A DNA stretch of 64,000 bases. Source: Chryseobacterium sp. OSA05B (GTDB lineage: Bacteria; Bacteroidota; Bacteroidia; Flavobacteriales; Weeksellaceae). Within the stretch, counting starts at the first letter, position 1, and every line of letters starts with the position of its first letter. Positions 25,837-34,413 of this stretch are shown one piece after another. The stretch covers positions 62,001 through 126,000 of the forward strand of contig NZ_JAHXYH010000004.1 in assembly GCF_019970065.1 (NCBI RefSeq), read 5' to 3'. Position numbers and translations under genes: made by a program. The notes beneath the pieces were generated by a model. It was not told the DNA's origin. It ran no database searches and was given only the letters and a program-made list of their open reading frames with translations.

Positions 25837-27072
25837 TTAATGTAATCTTTCAATAGTAGCATAGCTTTGTGGGGAAGCAGTTGATGCCACCCAGGTATCT
25901 CCACTGTTAAGACCATTGACAAATACTGTAAAATATACATTAGCCCCTGCAGCATTCGTTATTCTAATGATGCTGTTACCATTGATATAACCCGGAAGGC
26001 CGGCCATTGTTGAAGGTTGTGTGTAGAGACCGTGTACATCTCCCGTTCCCGTAGGGGACGTAGAAACAATGAGTTGTAAATATTTGTTATTAGTACTTGC
26101 ACCACTTATCGCGATTGAAATACTTGTCCCTATCCTATAGGTTCCTTTAGGAAGAAACACTGCACCACTGGCGGGTGTGACTGTTGCTCCGGATATTGTA
26201 TTGAATGATGGATTATTAAGTGGTAATGCGGTCACCCCGGTTGCTGTAGATCCTCCTGCACCATTGCTTGAAGCTCCCACAGGATAAGTTGGGAAAGGAA
26301 TCTTCATCACTTCTGCAGCAGAATTTTGTGGTACCCATCCAAATCCATCCCATGTATAAAGTCCTATACCATTAACACTAGTTGGATAGCTCCCGGCAGA
26401 GAGTGCATTGGTGGAACTTGATGAAGTAATGGCTGCGTTGGTATTGTATACCGTCATCCCGGCAACGGAAGTCCCGGTAAGCCCCCATGTACCCGTGCTT
26501 GCAAGGCTGATACGTGTTAAAAGTAATCCTTTATCAGTAGCGCTAAGCTCTAATGATGATGCTGTGTTTGGAGCAGTTGTCCCGATCCCGACATTATTAT
26601 TGGCCGCATCTACAGAAAGTGTAGAGCCTTCTACAGAAAATGCATTAGTTGCCGTCCCGTTAAATGCTAAAGTATTAGCTCCTTGTGTTACCACCCTGTT
26701 TCCTGTGAGGGTTCCGTCTGTATTGTAAAGATTAACACTGGGTGAAGAACCGCCGGAATTTAATTTTATCCATACCGCGCCATCGAAATAATAGTACCCT
26801 TCCTGATCGATGTTGATCGAAGTCCCTGTTTGGGCTCCGGTGGAAACACCGTTTACGTAGATCATTGTAGAAACAGGCACAGCCGTCATATTTTGCGCCC
26901 TTTGTCTGTCAACCCTGGGCACTAAGAGTCCGTCTACGTTCGTCGTTGCTCCTGTCGCGTTTTTAGCAGTTATATCCATTGTTGCGGCCGGTGTTGTGGT
27001 CCCAATTCCCACTTGGGAAAATACAATGCCTGAGATTAACAGCATTATTGCTGTAAGATGGTGATTTCTCAT
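25837..27072 (-). CDS. Surface/secreted protein, paralogue of the 20.8-kb repeat protein
   Basis: 411 aa from the ATG at 27072, which begins a signal peptide ending VFSQ; the longer frame adds 25 residues ahead of it. The N-terminal module QVGIGTTTPAATMDITAKN ... GLLVPRVDRQRAQNMT ... GYYYFDGAVWIKL matches that of the 20786-22645 protein almost residue by residue, as does LYNTDGTLTGNRVVTQ. It has only one central unit (VGIGTTAP, LELSATDKGLLLTRIS) and a different beta-rich C-terminal domain (GTYRIGTSISIAISG ... GLNSGDTWVAS). Probably extracellular; no T9SS tail seen. Confidence 0.83.
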   Translation of the reverse strand: MRNHHLTAIMLLISGIVFSQVGIGTTTPAATMDITAKNATGATTNVDGLLVPRVDRQRAQNMTAVPVSTMIYVNGVSTGAQTGTSINIDQEGYYYFDGAVWIKLNSGGSSPSVNLYNTDGTLTGNRVVTQGANTLAFNGTATNAFSVEGSTLSVDAANNNVGIGTTAPNTASSLELSATDKGLLLTRISLASTGTWGLTGTSVAGMTVYNTNAAITSSSSTNALSAGSYPTSVNGIGLYTWDGFGWVPQNSAAEVMKIPFPTYPVGASSNGAGGSTATGVTALPLNNPSFNTISGATVTPASGAVFLPKGTYRIGTSISIAISGASTNNKYLQLIVSTSPTGTGDVHGLYTQPSTMAGLPGYINGNSIIRITNAAGANVYFTVFVNGLNSGDTWVASTASPQSYATIERLH

Positions 27073-27649
27073 AAAATAATTTTTTAGTTTTAAGGATTTT
27101 TGTGTTTTAGAAATTAGTACATGACTACCTGTTGTAGAGGCTTCCATATTTCTTCTGTATGTTTAAAATTGAACCCTGAGTGATGTATAACTTTTAGACT
27201 TAAAAGCTAAAGAATAATCGTTTTGAGATTCAAATTCGTGATACAGAATTTTTAAGACTTTAAAAAAATAAAAGTCTATTTGTTGTAATTTTTCCATTCT
27301 TAGTGTGTGTTAATGTGATAGAATTTTCAGAGTACAATACAATTGGAGTTATTCTGAAAATCTTTTGCAAATCTAGAATCGATTTGTGGTACTTGTATTT
27401 TTTTAAACATTAGTAATCATTAATTGAAAAGCAAAACATGCTAAAAAAACATTAATTACCTATCAATTAATCTACTCAATATCAATTAATTAAATTTTAT
27501 TTACCGTTAATTATTTTTTTAACTATTTTTTTCATTTAATACATGAAATTAATAGTTAAATTATGTCTGTAAATAAAAAAATCCCTTAAAAAATATTTTT
27601 TATAAAATTAATTCTAATTTCACCCATCTAAAATGCCCGCTTCAAGAGT
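27073..27649. other. AT-rich divergent intergenic region
   Basis: 577 bp between divergent genes with no ORF worth calling. A minus-strand TAGATTTG at 27368-27375 fits TAnnTTTG but is about 295 nt from the surface-protein ATG, implying a long leader if used. 27420-27600 is extremely AT-rich with repeated ATTAATTA words. Confidence 0.5.
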
Positions 27650-29371
27650 ATGAAAATAGTCGTCTTTATTTTTATTTCATTCTTCTCCTTGCTGTTAATT
27701 AATTCTTGTCGTTCAGAGGATGACAATGAGTATTTTTATAACCTTAATGATTACGTTTCTGCAGAGTACAGCAATTATAATTTGACCAATATCCGCGCTC
27801 AGTATGATAAAGAACTGGCAAAATATAAAAAGACTGGAGATAAGAAATATCTTTTGAGCAGTAAATATGTTGAGCTTTTTCTTTATTACAACACAGATAG
27901 CCAGTATGCCTTAAAGCAAATCCCTCTTTTGTATGAATTGCTGAAGCTTAATAATGATCAATACGAATATATTTCTATATCCTGTAACTTTATGCTGGCC
28001 TTACATTTTGAGCACAATTCTCCAAAATTTGCAATGTATTTCCTGGATGAGGCTATTAAAACCGATGAGAAAATTGGAAAAAAATACATTCTCCCTCATC
28101 TCTATCATGCAAAAGGAAGGCTTTATTATAATGAAAAAAATTATTCTGCGGCTATGTTATACTTTAATAAAGCCTTAAAAACATATATAAAAAGAAAAGA
28201 TGACAAAATATTCATCGCTTCTATGCATAATAATTTTGGGATGTGCTTTAATCAACTGAACAAAACGGATAAGGCAATACAGCAGACTCTGGAGGGAATT
28301 AAAATTCTGGAAGGGAAAAAAAAACTCAACAAGGAGGACTTACTTTTTATAACTGCTATGAAAGTCAATCTGGGCAAATATTATCTTAAGCAGAATGATT
28401 ACAAAAATTCCTATATTTTTTGGAATGAGGGATTTGAGTTTTATCAAAAAATAGAACAGTATAATTCGGATTTTATGTTCGTCTCCCAGAAGCTTTTTGA
28501 TATGTATGAAAGAGTCGGACAAAATGATAAAAAAGACAGTCTTGCCCGTTTATTAACAGAAATTGAACCCAAAATACAATATCTGCCGGATAAAATTACA
28601 CTCTACGAAATATTGCAAAATTATTATCTGGAGATCAATGATCGTGAAAAACAAAAGGCTTCTTCTAAGAAAATATTACACCTTATCACTTTGTACAATG
28701 AGAAGAATCAGAAAGAACTGGCTCAGGTTTCGGATTTGCTGAACGATTATTTTATAAAGAGTATCAATCAGAAATATGACTATAACGTTAACATTCAGAA
28801 AAAGAATAACTGGCTTGTGTTAGTTTCAGCACTATTGATTATTACCGTTCTTGCTGGGTCTTTCATTAATGTGCATAAGAAAAATAAAAAAAATAAAGAG
28901 TTTGCAGAAAAACAGGAATTAACTCTAAACCAGGATATTCAATCTCAAAAAAACAGAATAAAGAACCTTCAGCTCAGTCTCAACCTGAAGATAGAAATGG
29001 AAAAAGCATTCCTGGAAAATCTCAAGCAAATAAAAAAGACAAAAAATCTTAATGCTGAAGAAGTGGTTAAAAACCTGATTTTTAAAATTAATAATCTGCT
29101 TGAAATTGACCGAAAAAACAATGATATTATCAACGAGAGCTATACAGAAAACAAAATGTTTATGGAAAAGCTCTCTGAAAGGTTTCCGGTTTTAACGGAT
29201 CAGGAGCTGCAGTTATGTATTTATTTTAAGCTGGATCTTTCCTCTAAAGAAATATCATTGCTTGAAAATATTAAGGATGTAACGGCAAGAGTGTACAAAG
29301 CCAATATAAAATCGAAAATGAAGCTTGATAAAGAAACGGATCTGACTCTGTTTTTAAATAGTATTAAATAA
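27650..29371 (+). CDS. TPR-containing membrane regulator with C-terminal HTH
   Basis: 573 aa. The signal segment ends in LLINSC (C20), a possible lipobox. Tetratricopeptide-like helices span about 60-350 (KGRLYYNEKNYSAAMLYFNKALKTY is a clear repeat), followed by one membrane helix at about 385-402, a coiled coil (410-470) and a C-terminal LuxR/Spo0A-like HTH (FPVLTDQELQLCIYFKLDLSSKEISLLENIKDVTARVYKANIKSKM). This build is common in Bacteroidetes as a membrane-tethered transcription regulator. AT-rich and lysine-rich compared with the housekeeping genes. It may control the divergent surface-protein gene. Confidence 0.82.
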   Translation: MKIVVFIFISFFSLLLINSCRSEDDNEYFYNLNDYVSAEYSNYNLTNIRAQYDKELAKYKKTGDKKYLLSSKYVELFLYYNTDSQYALKQIPLLYELLKLNNDQYEYISISCNFMLALHFEHNSPKFAMYFLDEAIKTDEKIGKKYILPHLYHAKGRLYYNEKNYSAAMLYFNKALKTYIKRKDDKIFIASMHNNFGMCFNQLNKTDKAIQQTLEGIKILEGKKKLNKEDLLFITAMKVNLGKYYLKQNDYKNSYIFWNEGFEFYQKIEQYNSDFMFVSQKLFDMYERVGQNDKKDSLARLLTEIEPKIQYLPDKITLYEILQNYYLEINDREKQKASSKKILHLITLYNEKNQKELAQVSDLLNDYFIKSINQKYDYNVNIQKKNNWLVLVSALLIITVLAGSFINVHKKNKKNKEFAEKQELTLNQDIQSQKNRIKNLQLSLNLKIEMEKAFLENLKQIKKTKNLNAEEVVKNLIFKINNLLEIDRKNNDIINESYTENKMFMEKLSERFPVLTDQELQLCIYFKLDLSSKEISLLENIKDVTARVYKANIKSKMKLDKETDLTLFLNSIK

Positions 29372-29441
29372 GGTAGATCTGATAACGACCTCATCCATAT
29401 CTTGGTCTTAAAATTTTGACATCAAACCACCCTGAAAACAA

Positions 29442-29476
29442 AAAACCCTCTGTTAACTGAAGTTACAGAGGGTTTT
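29442..29476. terminator. Hairpin terminator of the tRNA cluster
   Basis: AAAACCCTCTGT pairs with ACAGAGGGTTTT (12 bp). It lies 3 bp after the 3' end of the minus-strand tRNA-Leu(UAA) and 70 bp after the plus-strand regulator gene, so it can serve both directions. Confidence 0.8.
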
Positions 29477-29478
29477 AG

Positions 29479-29562
29479 TACCCCGGGCGGGACTTGAACC
29501 CGCACGTTCTTACGAACACAGGATTTTAAGTCCTGCGTGTCTACCAGTTCCACCACCAGGGC
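29479..29562 (-). tRNA. tRNA-Leu (UAA)
   Basis: The 5' GCCCTGG pairs with the 3' CCGGGGT (G1-U72, as in other Leu-UAA tRNAs). The anticodon arm CAGGA-CTTAAAA-TCCTG gives UAA. Long variable arm (TGTTCGTAAGAACG) and T-loop GGGTTCAAGTCCC. CCA is not encoded (CTA follows the discriminator A). Confidence 0.94.
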
Positions 29563-29567
29563 AGGTG

Positions 29568-29643
29568 TGGAGCGAAAAACGGGATTCGAACCCGCGACCC
29601 CAACCTTGGCAAGGTTGTGCTCTACCAGCTGAGCTATTTTCGC
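29568..29643 (-). tRNA. tRNA-Gly (GCC), CCA encoded
   Basis: Acceptor GCGAAAA/TTTTCGC, D-arm AGCTCAGCTGGTAGAGC, anticodon arm CAACC-TTGCCAA-GGTTG giving GCC, T-loop GGGTTCGAATCCC, and TCCA at the 3' end. Confidence 0.95.
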
Positions 29644-29647
29644 ATAG

Positions 29648-29729
29648 TGCGGATGAAGGGACTCGAACCCCCACGCCTCACGGCACCAGATCCTAAGTCT
29701 GGCGTGGCTACCAATTACACCACATCCGC
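29648..29729 (-). tRNA. tRNA-Leu (UAG), second copy
   Basis: Same as the tRNA at 24084-24168 apart from one base in the variable arm (CACGGCAC versus CACAGCAC on the plus strand), but CCA is not encoded here. First gene of the Leu-Gly-Leu transcript. Confidence 0.94.
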
Positions 29730-29771
29730 TGGTTTGTTTATTTTAAAGAGCTTGCTTCGTTTTTGTGAGTG

Positions 29772-29779
29772 CAAATATA
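29772..29779 (-). promoter_or_regulatory. -7 box of the Leu-Gly-Leu tRNA operon
   Basis: Minus-strand TATATTTG, 43 nt before the first mature 5' end; same as the box at 24215-24222. Confidence 0.65.
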
Positions 29780-29899
29780 GGACATTTTCCTTTACCTCCA
29801 AACTTTTCAGAAAAAAAAATTAAAATTCTCACATTTTTTTTCTGCTCCGCCTATTATTACATTTCATTTTCTTACTTTTACAACGTTAATAATTACAAT

Positions 29900-30277
29900 A
29901 TGGAATTACAAGGAACGGTAAAGAAACTTTTTGATGCTCAGACATTTGCAAGTGGTTTTCAAAAGAGAGAAATGGTTATTTTAACCCAAGAACAGTATCC
30001 ACAGCCGATAAACATAGAATTTTTGTCTGATAAGATCAGTTTATTAGATAACCTTAAAGAAGGTGAAAATGTGAAAGTGGGAATCAACATCAGAGGAAGA
30101 GAATGGGTTTCTCCTCAGGGTGAAACTAAATATTTCAATTCTATCACCGGATGGAAAATTGAAAAAGTGATGGACAACGGATCTGAGCCTACTCAGGCTT
30201 CGCCATCTCAATCTGCATCCCCGGTTTCCAACGAAAACCCTTTCGCTGGTGACGATGACGATGATTTACCTTTTTAA
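29900..30277 (+). CDS. DUF3127 domain protein
   Basis: 125 aa from the ATG at 29900 (MELQGTVKKLFDAQTF); the longer frame reads through AT-rich leader DNA. It has the OB-fold-like DUF3127 pattern FASGFQKREMVILTQEQYPQPINIEF ... VKVGINIRGREW, a variable tail and an acidic end (GDDDDDLPF) that recalls the tails of SSB proteins. Function of the family is unknown; a single-stranded nucleic-acid or protein-partner role is only suggested by the fold and tail. Confidence 0.85.
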   Translation: MELQGTVKKLFDAQTFASGFQKREMVILTQEQYPQPINIEFLSDKISLLDNLKEGENVKVGINIRGREWVSPQGETKYFNSITGWKIEKVMDNGSEPTQASPSQSASPVSNENPFAGDDDDDLPF

Positions 30278-30338
30278 TTAAAAGAAAAAGATCAAATATA
30301 AATCCTGCTTGCTCAAGTGGGATTTTTTTTCCAAAATA

Positions 30339-30992
30339 ATGGTCCGACTAGACGAAAACGAGATTTCATTCCCCGATCCTGAACTTTATGACGGTCACGA
30401 AGGCTTGATTGCTTTTGGTGGCGACCTGTCCATAGAGCGTATCTGGTTCGCTTACCAGTTGGGAATTTTTCCGTGGTACAATCCCGGGGAGGAAATATTA
30501 TGGTGGAGCCCGGACCCAAGGTTTGTCCTGTATCCTGAAGAACTGAAAGTCTCCAAATCGATGCGAAAGATACTGAACAGGGAGGTTTTTACATTTTCAG
30601 AGAATAAAAATTTCAGGGAAGTCATCCGAAACTGCCAGCAAACCAGCAGAAAGGAACAAACGGGAACATGGCTATCCGACGAACTGATGGAGTCTTTTAT
30701 CAAGCTTCACGACTATGGTCTTGCCAAAAGTATTGAAGTATGGCAGGGGGAAGAGTTAGTCGGCGGATTTTACGGTCTTCAGATTGGGAGTGTTTTCTGT
30801 GGCGAAAGTATGTTTGCAAAAGTGAGCAATGCATCTAAAGCAGGTTTTATCCACTTTGTAGAAAGCCATAAAAAGGACCTTGATCTCATTGACTGTCAAT
30901 CTCATACTGATCACCTGGAAAGCTTAGGCGCAAAAATGATTCCGAAAAAAGAATTTTTAAAAACCTTACACAAAAACAATGAACGCAGATAA
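30339..30992 (+). CDS. aat: Leucyl/phenylalanyl-tRNA--protein transferase
   Basis: 217 aa from the ATG at 30339 (MVRLDENEISFPDPELYDGHEGLIAFGGDLS). It shows the family landmarks GGDLS, AYQLGIFPWY, ILWWSPDPR, GTWLSDELMESFIKLHDYGLAKSIEVWQ, GGFYGLQIG and FCGESMFA. The enzyme adds Leu or Phe from tRNA to N-terminal Arg/Lys of proteins for ClpS/ClpAP degradation. It overlaps the downstream transporter gene by 14 bp. The frame's first TTG (30309) is rejected because residues 1-10 are not conserved-looking. Confidence 0.95.
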   Translation: MVRLDENEISFPDPELYDGHEGLIAFGGDLSIERIWFAYQLGIFPWYNPGEEILWWSPDPRFVLYPEELKVSKSMRKILNREVFTFSENKNFREVIRNCQQTSRKEQTGTWLSDELMESFIKLHDYGLAKSIEVWQGEELVGGFYGLQIGSVFCGESMFAKVSNASKAGFIHFVESHKKDLDLIDCQSHTDHLESLGAKMIPKKEFLKTLHKNNERR

Positions 30993-31860
30993 AGAAAAAT
31001 GGATCCTTCTGATTGTATTAACTGTTATCTGGGGATCCTCATTTATTTTGATCAAAAAATCGCTTGAACATTTCAGCCCCTATCAGGTGGGTGCCTTAAG
31101 GGTACTGATCGCAGGAATTGTTCTGATGCCGGTTGCCATTTCCAAGTATAAACTGTTTCCGAAAAAGCATTTAAAATGGCTTATTCTGGCAGCATTTACG
31201 GGAAATTTCATCCCTATGTTCCTTTTTCCGATTGCAGAAACAGAAGTGAGCAGCAGTATTGCAGGAATCATCAATTCTATGATGCCCATTTTTGTGATCA
31301 TTGTAGGAGCGCTGGTGTGGAAATTTGAGACCACCAAAAGACAGATCGTAGGAACAATGATCAGTTTCGCAGGGGTTTGTTTACTGGCGTTTGGCGGAGA
31401 CGGTGAAGGCGGAAAGTTTAAACTGATCCCGATTTTGCTGTTATTGCTGGCCACTTTATGTTACGCTTTAAGCACAACAACGGTAAAATCTAAGCTTATG
31501 GATGTTTCTTCTACGATTCTATCCGCATTTGTTTTTTCCTTCGTTTTATTTTTCCCATCGCTTATTGCTTTGACATTCACCGGATTCTTTTCGACATTCA
31601 GTTTTAACGAAGATAATATGCTGGGACTTATGTTTGTAGGTCTGTTATCGATCTTCGGAACAGGACTGGCTATGACCTTGAATTACCGGTTACTGAAAGT
31701 CTCCACTCCCCTTTTTGCGTCAACAGTAACGCTGCTGATGCCGATCGTTGCTATTATCTGGGGCTTTCTGGATGGCGAAAAACTGAGTTTTTTACAATTT
31801 GTGGGAGCAGGAGTCATTATTGGTGGACTGATCTTTTTAAGGGCTAAAGCAAAAAAATAA
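30979..31860 (+). CDS. EamA/DMT-family exporter
   Basis: 293 aa, ten predicted membrane helices in two EamA repeats (about 5-140 and 150-290), starting with the typical ILLIVLTVIWGSSFILIKKSL and ending VGAGVIIGGLIFLRAKAKK. The family exports amino acids and other metabolites; substrate not predictable. Overlaps the end of aat. Confidence 0.9.
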   Translation: MNADKEKWILLIVLTVIWGSSFILIKKSLEHFSPYQVGALRVLIAGIVLMPVAISKYKLFPKKHLKWLILAAFTGNFIPMFLFPIAETEVSSSIAGIINSMMPIFVIIVGALVWKFETTKRQIVGTMISFAGVCLLAFGGDGEGGKFKLIPILLLLLATLCYALSTTTVKSKLMDVSSTILSAFVFSFVLFFPSLIALTFTGFFSTFSFNEDNMLGLMFVGLLSIFGTGLAMTLNYRLLKVSTPLFASTVTLLMPIVAIIWGFLDGEKLSFLQFVGAGVIIGGLIFLRAKAKK

Positions 31861-31884
31861 ATCCTGAGATATTGAAAAATAATA

Positions 31885-31892
31885 TATCTTTG
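31885..31892 (+). promoter_or_regulatory. -7 box before the lipoprotein gene
   Basis: TATCTTTG (TAnnTTTG), 23 nt before the ATG at 31915. Confidence 0.5.
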
Positions 31893-31914
31893 GGCACTTA
31901 TTTAATTAATAATC

Positions 31915-32778
31915 ATGAAAAAAATTATTTTGTTGGGCTCAATGTCCCTACTTACTTTATCTTGTGGTCCCGATGATGACGACAACACTGTTTTAGACAA
32001 CACCAATCCTTCTTTACAAAGTGTCATTCTTCCTGTAAAAATCAGTACCGATGGCGAAAGCATGAAAATCAACTATGATGGTACTAAGATCTTAAACATC
32101 ACAAATCCCACTAATTCAGGTGATAAGATTATTTTTACTTATTCCGGTGATTTCGTTACCAACATCAAGTTTTACGAGGACAACATACTTCAATCTGCTA
32201 CTTCTTATACGTATGCCAATAACCTTATGGCTTCAGCTACTAATACGGAATACTCCAATTCAGGAGCAGCAGAATACACTGTAATTCATACGTATACCCA
32301 CGTTAGCGCTAACCAGATCAATGCAAAGAGACAGGTTCTTCACGGGCCAACAACCAATTATGTCATCAATAGTGTATACAACTACAGTGGCGGGAATTTG
32401 GTAAATGCTCCGGGAAGCGGATCAGGAACAAGCAACGGTGTTACGACCAACTATAACCAAGTAGCTTCTTATACTTATACTGATAAAAGCTATCCCTTCA
32501 AAAATGTAAAAGGTTTCGATAAAATTATATATAATGGTGACATGAGTGATGGAGTATCATACATGTTTTCTAATTTAAAGAATAATATAAGTTCTTACAA
32601 AGAAACCGTGTCCTATACTTCTCCCGGAAGCACAGGTAGCAGCTACACAGCTTATAAGTTTACAACAACTTTTAGTTCAAGCGGCTATCCTCTTTATGAA
32701 AGCAGACAGCCGACAGATTTAAATGGAAACCCTACTTCTTCTCAACCTGAAATTTATACTTACGAGTATAATCAGTAA
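31915..32778 (+). CDS. Lipoprotein of unknown function
   Basis: 287 aa. Signal peptide with lipobox LLTLSCGPDDDD; the acidic residues after Cys resemble the Bacteroidetes surface-export signal for lipoproteins. The body is beta-rich with Tyr/Thr/Ser repeats such as YTYANNL, SYTYTDKSYPFKN and YTYEYNQ, similar to the many 'sugar-binding/YD-like' lipoproteins of Flavobacteria. No enzyme motif. Isolated gene with its own promoter and terminator. Confidence 0.75.
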   Translation: MKKIILLGSMSLLTLSCGPDDDDNTVLDNTNPSLQSVILPVKISTDGESMKINYDGTKILNITNPTNSGDKIIFTYSGDFVTNIKFYEDNILQSATSYTYANNLMASATNTEYSNSGAAEYTVIHTYTHVSANQINAKRQVLHGPTTNYVINSVYNYSGGNLVNAPGSGSGTSNGVTTNYNQVASYTYTDKSYPFKNVKGFDKIIYNGDMSDGVSYMFSNLKNNISSYKETVSYTSPGSTGSSYTAYKFTTTFSSSGYPLYESRQPTDLNGNPTSSQPEIYTYEYNQ

Positions 32779-32784
32779 AAAATA

Positions 32785-32811
32785 AAAATCCTGCATTTTA
32801 TGCAGGATTTT
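32785..32811. terminator. Bidirectional terminator between lipoprotein and TPR genes
   Basis: AAAATCCTGCA and TGCAGGATTTT give a perfect 11-bp stem, 5-nt loop, with T-rich DNA on both sides, between convergent genes. Confidence 0.85.
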
Positions 32812-32825
32812 CTTTTTATTTAAAG

Positions 32826-34205
32826 TTAATTCTTCTTTTTTACTTTTGCTTTGACCTTCTTCACCTCATCTTTAATGAAAGGATATTTTTTCTGCATATC
32901 CGTAGCCAGTGATGAATCTTTGCTTAATGCCTTCTGAAGCGATTCTGTTCCGACTTCCGGCCTTTTCAGGTTGAAATAACAGTTGCTTAGCTGATAATAG
33001 AGCTCTGCTCTGTCATGTACCTTAATGGCTCTTTCAAGGATAGTAACCGCTTCTTCATATTCTCCAAGAAGCATCAAAACCTCTGAATAGGCATACCAGT
33101 TATAAAACCTTGAAGGCTCAGCGTCTACCAGCTTTTTCAGGCAGGTAAGGCTTTCTTCAAATTTTCCAGAATCTATGAACAGGAATGCCAGTCTTTTCTG
33201 ATAGTCAAGATTGGTATCATTCAGGTGGGTGGCTTCCTGAGCAAAATGCAACGCTTCTTTCATCCCTCCCATTTCTTCGTACAAATAAGATTGCTCCATC
33301 ATCGCAAGATAAAACTGTGGGTCTTCTCTCAGTGATTTCTGGAACGCATTAAGAGCCATTATCGACTGTTTCTGCGCTTTGTAGCATAATCCTATCTTAT
33401 AAAAAGTAAATGCTTTGGTATATTCAAGCTCAAGCATTTCCTCATATACTTCCACTGCTTTCTGATATTGTCCCAACGCTTCATAGCAGGCTGCTTTGTT
33501 GGCATATACTCCCACAGAACTTGAATTGATCGCCAGCAGGTAGTCATACCCTTTAATGGCTTCTTCAAAATTCTTTCTGTTGAAGTAAAACTGTCCGTAT
33601 TCAAACCATGCGGTTTCGGAATAGGCAAATTCATCTAAGTATTCATTAAGAAAGGCAATAGCCTCCTCGCTCTTATTCAGGTCGCTGAAGCAGATCATAC
33701 AGTTTTCAAGCGAATACTCGTCCGTAGGATCTTCTTTCAGAGCTTTTCTGTAGTGTTTAAGAGCGTTAAAGGGATCTCCCAAATTTACATATTCGTCCGC
33801 AATAAAGTTGTGAAGGAAGTTCTCTTCTTCCTGCAGTTCTAAGGCTTTTTTGCAGATGTCAATGGCTTTTCTGGGGTTTCCCAGGTTCGAATAATACTTC
33901 GCATAGCAGACCATAAAGTCTGTGTTTTCCATCGATGCCCCTTTCAGTTCGTCGATGAGCTCTTTTGCGGTATTATAATCTTCCCATTCCAAGAGAATTT
34001 CAAGTCTTTTGATCTTGATATCTAATGAATTCGGGTGAAGCTTAAGGCCATAATTAACAGCATTGTCTGCGTAGTTAAAATCTCCCAGCTCCAAATAATA
34101 AACAATGATATCTTCCAACTCTTCGGTATCGAAGTAGAATTCATCATTATTTTCCATCATTTCCTCGAACTTTTTCACAAGTTCATTTCCAAAATACTCT
34201 TCCAA
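32826..34205 (-). CDS. Tetratricopeptide repeat protein
   Basis: 459 aa, about eleven TPR-like helical pairs (for example ALKHYRKALKEDPTDEYSLENC and AVEVYEEMLELEYTKAFTFYKIGLCYKAQ). The N-terminus is acidic and the C-terminus very basic (KKVKAKVKKKN). No signal peptide. The start is a TTG at 34205: no ATG precedes residue 15 and the frame closes 39 nt upstream. Likely a cytoplasmic scaffold or assembly protein; partner unknown. The 208-bp gap upstream is AT-rich. Confidence 0.85.
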   Translation of the reverse strand: MEEYFGNELVKKFEEMMENNDEFYFDTEELEDIIVYYLELGDFNYADNAVNYGLKLHPNSLDIKIKRLEILLEWEDYNTAKELIDELKGASMENTDFMVCYAKYYSNLGNPRKAIDICKKALELQEEENFLHNFIADEYVNLGDPFNALKHYRKALKEDPTDEYSLENCMICFSDLNKSEEAIAFLNEYLDEFAYSETAWFEYGQFYFNRKNFEEAIKGYDYLLAINSSSVGVYANKAACYEALGQYQKAVEVYEEMLELEYTKAFTFYKIGLCYKAQKQSIMALNAFQKSLREDPQFYLAMMEQSYLYEEMGGMKEALHFAQEATHLNDTNLDYQKRLAFLFIDSGKFEESLTCLKKLVDAEPSRFYNWYAYSEVLMLLGEYEEAVTILERAIKVHDRAELYYQLSNCYFNLKRPEVGTESLQKALSKDSSLATDMQKKYPFIKDEVKKVKAKVKKKN

Positions 34206-34413
34206 TAGTGTCGTCTTTGTCAGTCCGATGTCTGAATATGCTTACAAACCTCGGCAAACTTTATTAATTAATAATAACTTCTGAAACTGAAATTCAAATG
34301 TTTATGCAAAGTTGCAACTTTTTTTTGAATTAATTTTTCATAAATTTCTATTTTAAAGATAGTAAAAAAAGAAAACAGATAAAAGGATTGTGGATAAAAA
34401 AAGGAAATTGTGG

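Noticed and set aside
24169..29647. Integrated element between two tRNA-Leu att sites
   Set aside because: No integrase, no phage or conjugation gene, and the tRNA copies are full genes with promoters; reported only as a weak finding.
29617..29823. 68-codon plus-strand frame
   Set aside because: Runs through two tRNA genes and their promoter.
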